From Streptomyces sp. TRM68367 (GTDB lineage: Bacteria; Actinomycetota; Actinomycetes; Streptomycetales; Streptomycetaceae), in NCBI RefSeq assembly GCF_014495685.1, contig NZ_JACTVI010000026.1:1380-65379 (forward strand): a stretch of 64,000 nucleotides of DNA, read 5' to 3'. The notes beneath the pieces are model-generated. The model was not told where the DNA came from and did no database searches. It saw only the letters and a program-made list of their open reading frames with translations. Position numbers and translations under genes: made by a program. Shown here piece after piece: positions 11,106-18,792 of the stretch (positions are counted from its first letter, which is position 1; every line of letters begins with the position of its first letter).

Positions 11106-12670
11106 GCTCTTCCGTCCCTCGGCTGGTCATCGCCGCGCCGTCGTCCGGCAGCGGGAAGACCACCGTCGCCACCGGGCTGATGGCCGCGCTCGCGGGGCGT
11201 GGGCTGGCCGTGTCCCCGCACAAGGTGGGGCCGGACTACATCGATCCCGGGTATCACGCGCTGGCGACCGGGCGGGTGGGGCGCAATCTCGATGCGTATC
11301 TGTGCGGGGCCGAGTTGATCGGGCCGTTGTTCCTGCATGGGGCGCGGGGGTGTGACATCGCCGTGGTCGAGGGCGTGATGGGGCTGTACGACGGGGCCGC
11401 CGGGGAGGGTGAGCTGGCGTCCACCGCCCACGTGGCGAAGCTGCTGCGGGCGCCGGTCGTGCTGGTCGTGGACGCCTCGGCGCAGTCGCGGTCGGTGGCT
11501 GCGCTGGTGCACGGGTTTGCGTCCTGGGACCCGGAGGTTCGGGTTGGGGGCGTGATTCTGAACAAGGTTGCGTCCGATCGGCATGAGGAGTTGTTGCGGG
11601 AGGCGTTGGAGTCGGCCGGGGTTCCGGTCTTGGGGGTGTTGCGGCGGGCTCGGCAGGTGGATACGCCGTCTCGGCATCTGGGGCTGGTGCCGGTTGCCGA
11701 GCGGCGGGCGGCGGCTGTTGAGGCGGTTGCGGCGATGGCTGCGCAGGTCTCCGACGGGTGTGATCTGGAGGGGTTGGTCGGGCTGGCGCGGGGGGCGGGG
11801 GTGTTGTCATGTGCGGCTTGGGATGGGGCTGAGGTCTTGGCTTCTTCGCCCCCGCCGCCCCTACCCGTCCCTTCCTCCAGGGGCTCCGCCCCTTCGGCCC
11901 CGCCAGGGGGCTCTGCCCCCTGGACCCCCGCCGGGGCTCCGCCCCGGACCCCGGCCTCGCCCACCCACCACCCGACTCGGTCGGACGAGAAGTGGCCCAG
12001 CTACGGCCCGACTCGGACGGCTGAGCAGCGGCACGGCCACGACCCGACTCGGTCAGCTGTGGCGCGGACGCCGAGGGTTGCCGTTGCCGGAGGGGCTGCG
12101 TTCACCTTCTCCTATGCCGAGCACACCGAACTCCTCGCCGCCGCCGGCGCGGAAGTCGTGCCCTTCGATCCGCTTCGTGATGAGCAACTACCGGATGACA
12201 CAGGCGGGTTGGTGATCGGCGGTGGGTTTCCCGAGGTCTATGCGTCCGAGCTGTCCGCCAACGAACCGCTCCGCAAGGCCGTTGCCGAGTTCGCGCTCGG
12301 TGGGGGGCCGGTTGCCGCTGAATGTGCTGGGCTGCTTTATCTCTGCCGGGAGCTGGACGGGCAGCCGATGTGCGGGGTGCTCGATGCGTCCGGCCGGATG
12401 GGCGAGCGCCTGACGCTCGGGTATCGGGACGCCGTGGCGGTGAGTGACAGCGCTCTCGCCGGCGCCGGGACCCGGATGCGGGGGCACGAGTTTCATCGGA
12501 CCGTCGTCGCGCCGGGCGCGGGAGCCGAGGCGGCGTGGGGGATGCGGGCGCCGGAGCGGCGTGTCGAAGGTTTCGTACAGCGCGGTGTGCACGCGAGCTA
12601 TCTGCACACGCACTGGGCGTCCGAGCCCGGTGTCGCCCGTCGGTTCGTGGAGAGGTGCCGGACGTCATGA
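11102..12670 (+). CDS. cobB: Cobyrinic/hydrogenobyrinic acid a,c-diamide synthase CobB (CbiA) with expanded linker
   Basis: Amidates the a and c side chains of the corrin ring using glutamine. 522 residues from GTG 11102 (overlap with cobO; GTG 11099 is an alternative). The N-terminal P-loop domain has APSSGSGKTTVATGL and GPDYIDPGYH. The C-terminal glutaminase domain has GGFPEVYASEL and the nucleophile cysteine in AAECAGLLYLC. Between them, residues ~240-325 form a low-complexity Pro/Ser/Ala linker. It is coded by three palindromes and a 36-bp tandem repeat, an unusual expansion relative to the ~430-460 residues expected. The reading frame survives, so the enzyme is probably functional. Confidence 0.93.
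   Translation: MSSSVPRLVIAAPSSGSGKTTVATGLMAALAGRGLAVSPHKVGPDYIDPGYHALATGRVGRNLDAYLCGAELIGPLFLHGARGCDIAVVEGVMGLYDGAAGEGELASTAHVAKLLRAPVVLVVDASAQSRSVAALVHGFASWDPEVRVGGVILNKVASDRHEELLREALESAGVPVLGVLRRARQVDTPSRHLGLVPVAERRAAAVEAVAAMAAQVSDGCDLEGLVGLARGAGVLSCAAWDGAEVLASSPPPPLPVPSSRGSAPSAPPGGSAPWTPAGAPPRTPASPTHHPTRSDEKWPSYGPTRTAEQRHGHDPTRSAVARTPRVAVAGGAAFTFSYAEHTELLAAAGAEVVPFDPLRDEQLPDDTGGLVIGGGFPEVYASELSANEPLRKAVAEFALGGGPVAAECAGLLYLCRELDGQPMCGVLDASGRMGERLTLGYRDAVAVSDSALAGAGTRMRGHEFHRTVVAPGAGAEAAWGMRAPERRVEGFVQRGVHASYLHTHWASEPGVARRFVERCRTS
11880..11947 (+). repeat. Three palindromes of Streptomyces intergenic type inside cobB
   Basis: ggggctccgcccc (11880-11892), the 21-nt palindrome centred on gggctctgccc (11903-11923) and ccggggctccgccccgg (11931-11947) follow one another. 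Such hairpins are normally intergenic in Streptomyces; here all three are translated as part of the CobB linker. Confidence 0.85.
11971..12078 (+). repeat. 36-bp tandem repeat (three units) in cobB linker
   Basis: The sequence cccgactcgg starts at 11971, 12007 and 12043, exactly 36 bases apart. The coded 12-residue units begin PTRSDEKW, PTRTAEQR and PTRSAVAR. Only the first third of each unit is well conserved. Confidence 0.8.
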
Positions 12671-13398
12671 GCAGCAGGCTGGTCGGAGTGGGGGTCGGGC
12701 CCGGTGATCCGGAGCTGGTGACCGTGAAGGGGGTCAACGCCCTGCGTGCCGCGGATGTCGTCGTCGTGCCCGTCATGGACACCGGGGAACGGGGGCGGGC
12801 GGAGGCCACCGTGTTGCACTACGTGCCCGGGGAGAAGGTCGTCCGGGTCGTGTTCGCGCTGAACGAGCGGACCGACCGGGCGCGGCGCGAGGCCGCCTGG
12901 GACGCGGCCGGGGAACGGGTCGCCGAGCTGCTGCGGAGTCACCGCACGGTTGCCTTCGCGACCATCGGGGATCCCAATGTGTACTCCACCTTCACCTATC
13001 TCGCGCAGACCATCACGGCGCTGGTGCCGGGCGTCGTCGTGGAGACCGTGCCCGGTGTCACCGCCATGCAGGATCTGGCGGCACGCTCCGGGGCCGTCCT
13101 GACCGAGGGCACCGAGCCGTTGACGCTCGTGCCCGTCACCGCGGGAGCGACCGTGCTCAAGGAGGCGCTGAACGGCCCGGGGACCGTCGTCGCCTACAAG
13201 TTCGGGCGGCAGGCGGGCGAGGTCGCCGCGGCGCTGCGGGAGACCGGGCGGATCGGCGACGCCGTGTGGGGGTCGGCGCTCGGGCTGCCGGAGGAGTCCA
13301 TTCGGGCGGCCGATGAGCTGGACGGGGCGCCGCTGCCGTATCTGTCGACGCTCATCGCGCCTGCGCGGCGTGACGGCGGGCGCGGTGGGAAACTGTGA
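12667..13398 (+). CDS. cobI: Precorrin-2 C20-methyltransferase CobI (CbiL)
   Basis: SAM-dependent tetrapyrrole methylase, 243 residues. N-terminal GVGVGPGDPELVTVKGVNAL is the family signature; FATIGDPNVYSTFTYLAQT near residue 97 and VPGVTAMQDLAA near 132 are CobI-type. ATG overlaps the cobB stop. It is the last gene of the riboswitch-led plus-strand run before the inverted ZIP gene. The final residues (RRDGGRGGKL) are followed by a repeat-rich spacer. Confidence 0.92.
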   Translation: MSSRLVGVGVGPGDPELVTVKGVNALRAADVVVVPVMDTGERGRAEATVLHYVPGEKVVRVVFALNERTDRARREAAWDAAGERVAELLRSHRTVAFATIGDPNVYSTFTYLAQTITALVPGVVVETVPGVTAMQDLAARSGAVLTEGTEPLTLVPVTAGATVLKEALNGPGTVVAYKFGRQAGEVAAALRETGRIGDAVWGSALGLPEESIRAADELDGAPLPYLSTLIAPARRDGGRGGKL

Positions 13399-13436
13399 CC
13401 GCCCACGGATCACCGGGCCGCGCGCCCGGCTCACCG

Positions 13437-13514
13437 GGACACGTACCCGGCACACTCGCCCATGCGCCAAGGTCACCAGGACGCGCACCCGGCACACTCG
13501 GCCGCGCACCCGGG
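13437..13514. repeat. Degenerate 42-bp tandem repeat between cobI and the ZIP gene
   Basis: acccggcacactcg occurs at 13445 and 13487, 42 bases apart, within a run of degenerate ccgggtcac/cacccgg units filling the spacer between the two convergent genes. It may also act as a hairpin-rich terminator region. Confidence 0.6.
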
Positions 13515-14243
13515 TCACTCGGCCGTGCCCACCACCAGCCAGATGAACGCCGCCCCGGCGACCGTGCACAGCAGCGTCGAGTGGGCGCGGTGCTCGTGGT
13601 GGGCCTCGGGGAGGATCTCCGCCGCGGCCAGGTAGAGCAGCGCGCCGCCGAAGAGGCCGAGGTAGCCGCCGAGGGCCTGTTCCGGGATCGTCACGAGGAG
13701 CGTCGAGGCCGCGCCCGCCACCGGGGCCACGGCATCCGCGAACAGCATGGCGAGCGCCCTGCGGCGCGCATTCCCGTACAGGCTCGTGATCGTGTACGTG
13801 TTGAAGCCGTCCGCGAAGTCGTGGGCGATCACTGCCAGCGCGACCGCGACTCCCATACCGCCGCCGACCTGGAAGGCCGCGCCGATCGCCACACCGTCCA
13901 TCGCGCTGTGGCCGACCATCGCCGCGGCGGCCGTGAGGCCGACCTCGGGGGTGCGGCCGTCGTGCTCCTCCGCGCCGTGCGCGGCCTGGCGGGCGGCCAG
14001 CAGGCGTTCCACCAGGTGGGCCAGCAGGAATCCGGCGACGAAGAGCAGCAGCGCGACCGGTACGCCGTACACCTGCGTGCCGGCCGCTTCCAGCGCCTCC
14101 GGCAGCAGGTCCAGGCCGACCACGCCCAGCATGAGGCCGCCGGCCAGGCCCAGGACCAGATGGCGGCGGTCGGTCACGCGCTGTGCCGTCCAGCCGCCGG
14201 CCAGAGTCATCAGGAACGCGCCCAGCGCGACGAAGACCGCCAT
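13515..14243 (-). CDS. ZIP family divalent metal transporter
   Basis: 242-residue membrane protein with about eight spans. The metal-binding signature of ZIP helices IV and V is visible as DFADGFNTYT reversed-order variants and GHSAMDGVAIGAAFQ; HLVERLLAARQAAHGAEEHDG is the His-containing variable loop. It lies inverted in the middle of the cobalamin cluster, between cobI and cobM. ZIP proteins usually carry zinc, iron or manganese. The location raises the possibility of cobalt import, but the sequence alone cannot decide the metal. No Zur-like operator was recognised. Confidence 0.85.
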   Translation of the reverse strand: MAVFVALGAFLMTLAGGWTAQRVTDRRHLVLGLAGGLMLGVVGLDLLPEALEAAGTQVYGVPVALLLFVAGFLLAHLVERLLAARQAAHGAEEHDGRTPEVGLTAAAAMVGHSAMDGVAIGAAFQVGGGMGVAVALAVIAHDFADGFNTYTITSLYGNARRRALAMLFADAVAPVAGAASTLLVTIPEQALGGYLGLFGGALLYLAAAEILPEAHHEHRAHSTLLCTVAGAAFIWLVVGTAE

Positions 14244-14325
14244 GCGCCCTTGCTATCGGATCGGGCCCCGGACGCGCACGTGCGACAGCCCGTCACTCAC
14301 TGACTCGCACCTCTGATATTCACGG

Positions 14326-14387
14326 CTGACGCGCACGTACTGACTTGCACGACTGACCCGCACGTACTGACTTGCACGACTGACTTG
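14326..14387 (+). repeat. 27-bp tandem repeat upstream of cobM
   Basis: Two units (14326-14352 and 14353-14379) share ctgac, a variable base, cgcacgtactgacttgcacga, differing at one position; a third partial unit (ctgacttg) follows, and a looser copy precedes. The array lies in the divergent ZIP/cobM promoter interval and ends about 6 nt before the ribosome binding site, so it may affect transcription or be neutral slippage. Confidence 0.85.
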
Positions 14388-14406
14388 TAGGAGAGGACCG
14401 ATTTCC

Positions 14407-15225
14407 ATGGCCGATGCCACCACCGGCAAGGTGACGTTCGTCGGTGCCGGCCCCGGCGCCGCCGATCTGCTGACGTTCCGTGCCGCGCGCGCCATCGCCG
14501 AGGCCGACGTGGTGATCTGGGCCGCGAGCCTGGTGCAGGCGGAGGTCCTCCAGCATGCGCGCGAGGACGCGGAGATCCTCGACTCGGCGACGATGTCGCT
14601 GGAGGACGTCGTCGCCGGGTACGAGCGGGCGCACCGGGAGGGCCTGAGGGTCGCCCGTATCCACTCCGGTGATCCCGCCCTGTGGGGCGGCACGCAGGAG
14701 CAGGTGGACCGGTGCCGGGCGATCGGCATCGCAACCGAGATCGTGCCCGGTGTCTCGTCCTTCTCCGCCGTCGCCGCGCTCGCGCAGCGCGAGCTGACCG
14801 TTCCCGAGGTCGCGCAGTCCGTCGTGCTCACCCGGCTGGGCGGCGGCAAGACGCCGATGCCGCCCGGCGAGGAAGTCCGCGAGTTCGCCAGGCACGGCAC
14901 GACCATGGCGATCTTCCTGTCGGCGGCCCGCAGCGGGCAGCTGGTGCGGGAGTTGCTGGAGGGCGGCTATCCGACGACCACGCCGGTCGTGGTGGCCTAC
15001 CAGGCGACCTGGCCCGAGGAGCTGGTCGTGAAGTGCACGATCGGCACGCTGGAGGAGACGGTCAAGGAGCACAAGCTCTGGAAGCACACCCTGTTCCTGG
15101 TCGGCCCGGCCCTCGACGCGCACGGCACGCGCTCGCACCTGTATCACCCCGGTCACTTCCACGGCTACCGCAAGGCCGACCGGGAGGCCCGCAGGGCCCT
15201 GCGCGAACGGGGTGCCAGCACGTGA
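14407..15225 (+). CDS. cobM: Precorrin-4 C11-methyltransferase CobM (CbiF)
   Basis: 272-residue tetrapyrrole methylase. VTFVGAGPGAADLLTFRAAR at the N-terminus, RIHSGDPALWGGTQEQVDRC near residue 82 and VPGVSSFSAVAALAQRELT near 114 identify CobM. A good ribosome binding site (taggagagg) precedes the ATG. It begins the second plus-strand run of cob genes, downstream of the 27-bp repeats; no second riboswitch core was found in the 163-nt interval before it. Stop overlaps the cobL GTG. Confidence 0.94.
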   Translation: MADATTGKVTFVGAGPGAADLLTFRAARAIAEADVVIWAASLVQAEVLQHAREDAEILDSATMSLEDVVAGYERAHREGLRVARIHSGDPALWGGTQEQVDRCRAIGIATEIVPGVSSFSAVAALAQRELTVPEVAQSVVLTRLGGGKTPMPPGEEVREFARHGTTMAIFLSAARSGQLVRELLEGGYPTTTPVVVAYQATWPEELVVKCTIGTLEETVKEHKLWKHTLFLVGPALDAHGTRSHLYHPGHFHGYRKADREARRALRERGAST

Positions 15226-16463
15226 TCACCGTCATCGGGATGGGGACCGGTCGGTCGCCGGAAGACCTGGACGTTCTCGCCGGCGCGGAGCTCGTCGTCG
15301 GCGGGCGGCGGCATCTGGATGCCGTACGGCTGTCCGACGGGGCGGAGCGGGTCGTGCTGGGATCGCTGGCGCCCGCGCTCGACACCGTCGAGGAGTACGT
15401 CGCCAAGGACCGGCCGGTCGTCGTGCTGGCGTCCGGGGACCCGGGGTTCTTCGGGATCGTGCGAGTGCTGGCCGAGCGGTTCGGGCCGGAGCGGCTGGAC
15501 GTGCGGCCCGGGGTGTCGTCGGTCGCCGCCGCCTGCGCGCGGATCGGGGTGCCCTGGGACGACGCCGTGGTGGTCAGCGCGCACGGGCGGGACCTGCGGA
15601 CGGCCGTCAACGTCTGCCGCGCCCATCCCAAGGTGGCCGTGCTGACCGGGCCGGGGGCCGGTGCGGCGGAGCTGGGTGCCGCGCTGGAGCGCCACTGTCC
15701 CGGCCGGGTCCTCGTCGTCGCGTCGGCGCTCGGCTCCGGGGCGGAGCGCGTCGAGCGGGTCACGCCCGGCGAGGCGGCGGCGCGGGACTGGGGTACGGCG
15801 GTCAGTGTCGTCCTGTGCCTGGACGAGTCGCGCGCGGTCGGCCTCGTACGGGCGATCGCGGGACTGCCGGACAGGCCCGTCGGATGGGCCCTGGACGAGG
15901 GCGAGTTCGCCCACCGCGACTCGATGATCACCAAGTTCGAGGTGCGGGCGCTGGCCCTGGCCCGGCTCGGTCCGCACCCCGGCGACCTGGTGTGGGATGT
16001 CGGGGCGGGCTCCGGTTCGGTGGCCGTGGAGTGCGCGCGGCTCGGCGCCGCCGTGAGCGCCGTGGAGAAGGCGCCGGACGGGGTCGAGCGGATCCGCGCC
16101 AACGCCGCCGCGCACGGTGTCGACGTGCATGTGGTGCAGGGGGCGGCGCCCGACGCCCTGTCCGGACTCGACGATCCGGACGCGGTGTTCGTGGGGGGCG
16201 GGGGGCGTGAGCTGCCCGCCATCGTGACCGCGTGTGCGCGCCGGGCTCGGCGGACCGTGGTCGTGGCCATGGCCGCGCTGGACCGGGTGCCGGCCGCGCG
16301 CGAGGCGCTCATGGGCGCCGGGTTCGACTGCGACGGCGTGCTGGTGCAGTCGTCGCGGCTCGCGCCGCTGCCGGGGGACGTGACCCGGCTCGCGGCGGCC
16401 AATCCCGTTTTCCTGCTGTGGGGCACGAGGCCTCAAGCCTGTCGTGAAGGAGTTGCCCAGTGA
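15222..16463 (+). CDS. cobL: Precorrin-6Y C5,15-methyltransferase (decarboxylating) CobL (CbiE-CbiT fusion)
   Basis: 413 residues from GTG 15222 (GTGA overlap with cobM). The CbiE-type methylase domain covers residues ~1-205 (VIGMGTGRSPEDLDVL, LASGDPGFFGIVRVL). The CbiT-type methyltransferase domain covers ~225-413, with the SAM motif WDVGAGSGSVAVECARLG (~256). It methylates C5 and C15 and removes the C12 acetate carboxyl. A longer in-frame start at 14682 lies within cobM and is rejected. Confidence 0.94.
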   Translation: MITVIGMGTGRSPEDLDVLAGAELVVGGRRHLDAVRLSDGAERVVLGSLAPALDTVEEYVAKDRPVVVLASGDPGFFGIVRVLAERFGPERLDVRPGVSSVAAACARIGVPWDDAVVVSAHGRDLRTAVNVCRAHPKVAVLTGPGAGAAELGAALERHCPGRVLVVASALGSGAERVERVTPGEAAARDWGTAVSVVLCLDESRAVGLVRAIAGLPDRPVGWALDEGEFAHRDSMITKFEVRALALARLGPHPGDLVWDVGAGSGSVAVECARLGAAVSAVEKAPDGVERIRANAAAHGVDVHVVQGAAPDALSGLDDPDAVFVGGGGRELPAIVTACARRARRTVVVAMAALDRVPAAREALMGAGFDCDGVLVQSSRLAPLPGDVTRLAAANPVFLLWGTRPQACREGVAQ

Positions 16464-18154
16464 TCGGCCTCATTTCCGCCACCGCGGCGGGAGCGGCGGC
16501 GCGGGACCGGCTGGCCGCGGTGTGGCCGGACCGCGCGCGCGTGTACGACGGCCCCGTCGCGGACGCCGTACGGGCCGCGTTCGCCGAGTGCGAGCAGCTC
16601 GTGTGCTTCCTGGCGACAGGGGCCGTGGTGCGGCTGGTGGCGCCGCTGCTGGGCGACAAGGCGGCCGACCCGGGTGTGGTGTGCGTCGACGAGGGCGGGC
16701 GGTACGCCGTGTCGCTGGTCGGCGGGCACGGCGGCGGGGCGAACGAACTCGCCCGTGAGGTCGGGGATGTGCTGGGCGCCGAGCCGGTGGTGACGACGGC
16801 GACCGACTCCGTTGGCCTGCCCGGTCTGGACACGCTCGGCCTTCCCGTGGAGGGCGATGTCGCCGGGGTCTCGCGGGCGCTGCTCGACGGGGAGCCGGTG
16901 GCGCTGCGCGCCGAGGTGTCCTGGCCGCTGCCGCCGCTGCGAGCCGGAGCGGAGGGGTCGTACACCATCCGTGTGACGGACCGGCTCGTCGAGCCCGCCC
17001 AGCGGGAGGTCGTGCTGCGGCCACCGACCCTGGTCGTGGGGGTCGGCGCCGCCAAGGGCGCGCCCGTCGACGAAGTGCTCGGGTTGGTCGGGGACGCTCT
17101 GCGGGATGCCGGACTGTCCGTGAAGTCGGTCGCCGAACTCGCCACCGTCGACGCCAAGGCCGGGGAACCCGGCATCGTGGAGGCGGCCCGGCGGCTCGGC
17201 GTGCCCCTGCGGACCCACCCCGCCGAACAGCTCTCCGGCGTGGACGTGCCCAACCCCTCCGAAGCCCCGCTCGCCGCCGTCGGCACCCCCTCCGTCGCCG
17301 AGGCCTCCGCGCTCGTACGCGGCGGTGAACTTCTCGTCCCCAAGCGGAAGTCAGACGCTTCCCCCGCCATGGCCACCTGCGCGGTCGTACGGCGTCCGAG
17401 ACGCGGGCGGCTCGCCGTGGTCGGGCTCGGTCCCGGCGCCCGGGACCTCCTCACGCCGCGCGCGAAGGCGGAGCTGCGGCGGGCCTCCGTGCTCGTCGGC
17501 CTCGATCAGTACGTCGACCAGATCCGCGACCTGCTGCGGCCCGGCACCCGGATCCTGGAGTCAGGGCTGGGGGCGGAGGAGGAGCGGGCGCGGACGGCGG
17601 TCGAGGAGGCCCGGCGCGGGCAGGCGGTGGCGCTGATCGGCAGCGGGGACGCGGGCGTGTACGCCATGGCCTCCCCCGCGCTCGCCGGGGCCTCCGACGA
17701 CATCGACGTGGTCGGCGTGCCGGGCGTGACGGCGGCGCTCGCGGCCGGGGCGATCCTGGGGGCGCCGCTGGGCCATGACCACGTGTCGGTCAGCCTGTCC
17801 GACCTGCACACGCCGTGGGAGGTCATCGAGCGGCGGGTGCGGGCGGCGGCCGAGGCCGACCTCGTCGTGACGTTCTACAACCCGCGCAGCCGGGGCCGCG
17901 ACTGGCAGCTGCCCAAGGCGCTCGCGATCCTCGCCGGGCACCGCGAACCGACCACGCCGGTCGGTGTCGTACGCAACGCCTCGCGGCCGGACGAGGCGAG
18001 CCGGCTGACGACCCTGGCCGCGCTCGACCCGGCGACCGTCGACATGATGACGGTCGTGACCGTGGGCAACACGGCCACCCGCGAGATCGCGGGGCGCATG
18101 GTGACGCCGCGCGGCTACCGCTGGCAGCAGGACCCGCAGGAGGAGGCCCAGTGA
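16460..18154 (+). CDS. cobJ: CbiG-CobJ fusion: cobalt-precorrin-5A hydrolase plus precorrin-3B C17-methyltransferase
   Basis: 564 residues from GTG 16460. Residues 1-~305 are CbiG-like: CFLATGAVVRLVAPLL, DEGGRYAVSLVGGHGGGAN, then GVGAAKGAPVDEVLGLV and an NPSEAPLAAVGTPSVAEASAL segment. Residues ~315-564 are the CobJ/CbiH methylase: LAVVGLGPGARDLLTPRA and ALIGSGDAGVYAMASPAL. CbiG belongs to the cobalt-early (anaerobic) route, so the fusion says something about pathway chemistry here. Overlaps cobL and cobH by 4 bases each. Confidence 0.92.
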   Translation: MIGLISATAAGAAARDRLAAVWPDRARVYDGPVADAVRAAFAECEQLVCFLATGAVVRLVAPLLGDKAADPGVVCVDEGGRYAVSLVGGHGGGANELAREVGDVLGAEPVVTTATDSVGLPGLDTLGLPVEGDVAGVSRALLDGEPVALRAEVSWPLPPLRAGAEGSYTIRVTDRLVEPAQREVVLRPPTLVVGVGAAKGAPVDEVLGLVGDALRDAGLSVKSVAELATVDAKAGEPGIVEAARRLGVPLRTHPAEQLSGVDVPNPSEAPLAAVGTPSVAEASALVRGGELLVPKRKSDASPAMATCAVVRRPRRGRLAVVGLGPGARDLLTPRAKAELRRASVLVGLDQYVDQIRDLLRPGTRILESGLGAEEERARTAVEEARRGQAVALIGSGDAGVYAMASPALAGASDDIDVVGVPGVTAALAAGAILGAPLGHDHVSVSLSDLHTPWEVIERRVRAAAEADLVVTFYNPRSRGRDWQLPKALAILAGHREPTTPVGVVRNASRPDEASRLTTLAALDPATVDMMTVVTVGNTATREIAGRMVTPRGYRWQQDPQEEAQ

Positions 18155-18792
18155 ACCGTGTCGTCCACCCGATCGAGCAGGAGTCCTTCCGCAGGCTGCG
18201 CGCCCGCCTCGACACCTCGCGCTTCCCGCCGCTGACCAGGGCGGTCGTGGAGCGGGTCATCCACTCGTCCGCGGATCTGTCGTACGCCGACGACCTCGTC
18301 ATGGACGAGGGCGAGCTGGCGAAGGCGCACGCCGCGCTGCACGCCGGGGCGCCCGTGGTCGTGGACGTGGAGATGGTGGCCGCCGGGATCACCCGGCGCG
18401 AGACCGTCTGCCGTCTGAAGGACGCCGAGTCCGGTCCCGGTCTGACGCGGTCGGCGCACGCGATGCGGCTGGCGTACGCGGAGGCCGGGCCCGGCGCGCT
18501 GTGGGTGATCGGCTGTGCGCCGACCGCCCTGGAGGAGCTGCTGACCCTGGACGCGGCGCCGGCGCTCGTCATCGGTCTGCCCGTCGGTTTCGTCGGGGCG
18601 GCCGAGTCCAAGGCCGCGCTGCGCGAGAGCGGGCTGCCCGCCGTGAGCAACGTGTCCGAGAAGGGCGGTTCCGCGGTCGCCGCCGCAGCGCTCAACGCCC
18701 TGCTGTACCACCCGGCTTCAACCGAGAAGGACACTTGGACCGAGCAGAACGCTTCGACCGAGAAGAACACGTCGACCGAGGAGAATCTGTGA
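18151..18792 (+). CDS. cobH: Precorrin-8X methylmutase CobH (CbiC) with repeat-coded tail
   Basis: Moves the methyl group from C11 to C12 to give hydrogenobyrinic or cobyrinic acid. 213 residues from GTG 18151. HPIEQESFRRLRARLD at the N-terminus, the catalytic histidine in VERVIHSSADLSYADDL (~43) and IGLPVGFVGAAESKAAL near 148 are family features. The core ends near residue 189. The last 24 residues are four copies of a six-residue unit (STEKDT-like) coded by an 18-bp tandem repeat. Stop overlaps the cbiX GTG. Confidence 0.93.
   Translation: MNRVVHPIEQESFRRLRARLDTSRFPPLTRAVVERVIHSSADLSYADDLVMDEGELAKAHAALHAGAPVVVDVEMVAAGITRRETVCRLKDAESGPGLTRSAHAMRLAYAEAGPGALWVIGCAPTALEELLTLDAAPALVIGLPVGFVGAAESKAALRESGLPAVSNVSEKGGSAVAAAALNALLYHPASTEKDTWTEQNASTEKNTSTEENL
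18718..18789 (+). repeat. 18-bp tandem repeat, four units, 3' end of cobH
   Basis: Four consecutive 18-bp units from 18718, each with (t/c)(c/g)(a/g)accgag at its start, code STEKDT, WTEQNA, STEKNT and STEENL. The array fills the space between the CobH core and its stop codon. Confidence 0.85.

Noticed and set aside
14682..15221. Upstream in-frame extension of cobL
   Set aside because: It lies wholly inside cobM in another frame; the GTG at 15222 gives the typical cobM/cobL overlap and the family N-terminus.
18718..18789. Regular 18-bp repeats in cobH considered as a CRISPR-like array
   Set aside because: Units are contiguous with no spacers and code an in-frame tail; no cas genes in the window.
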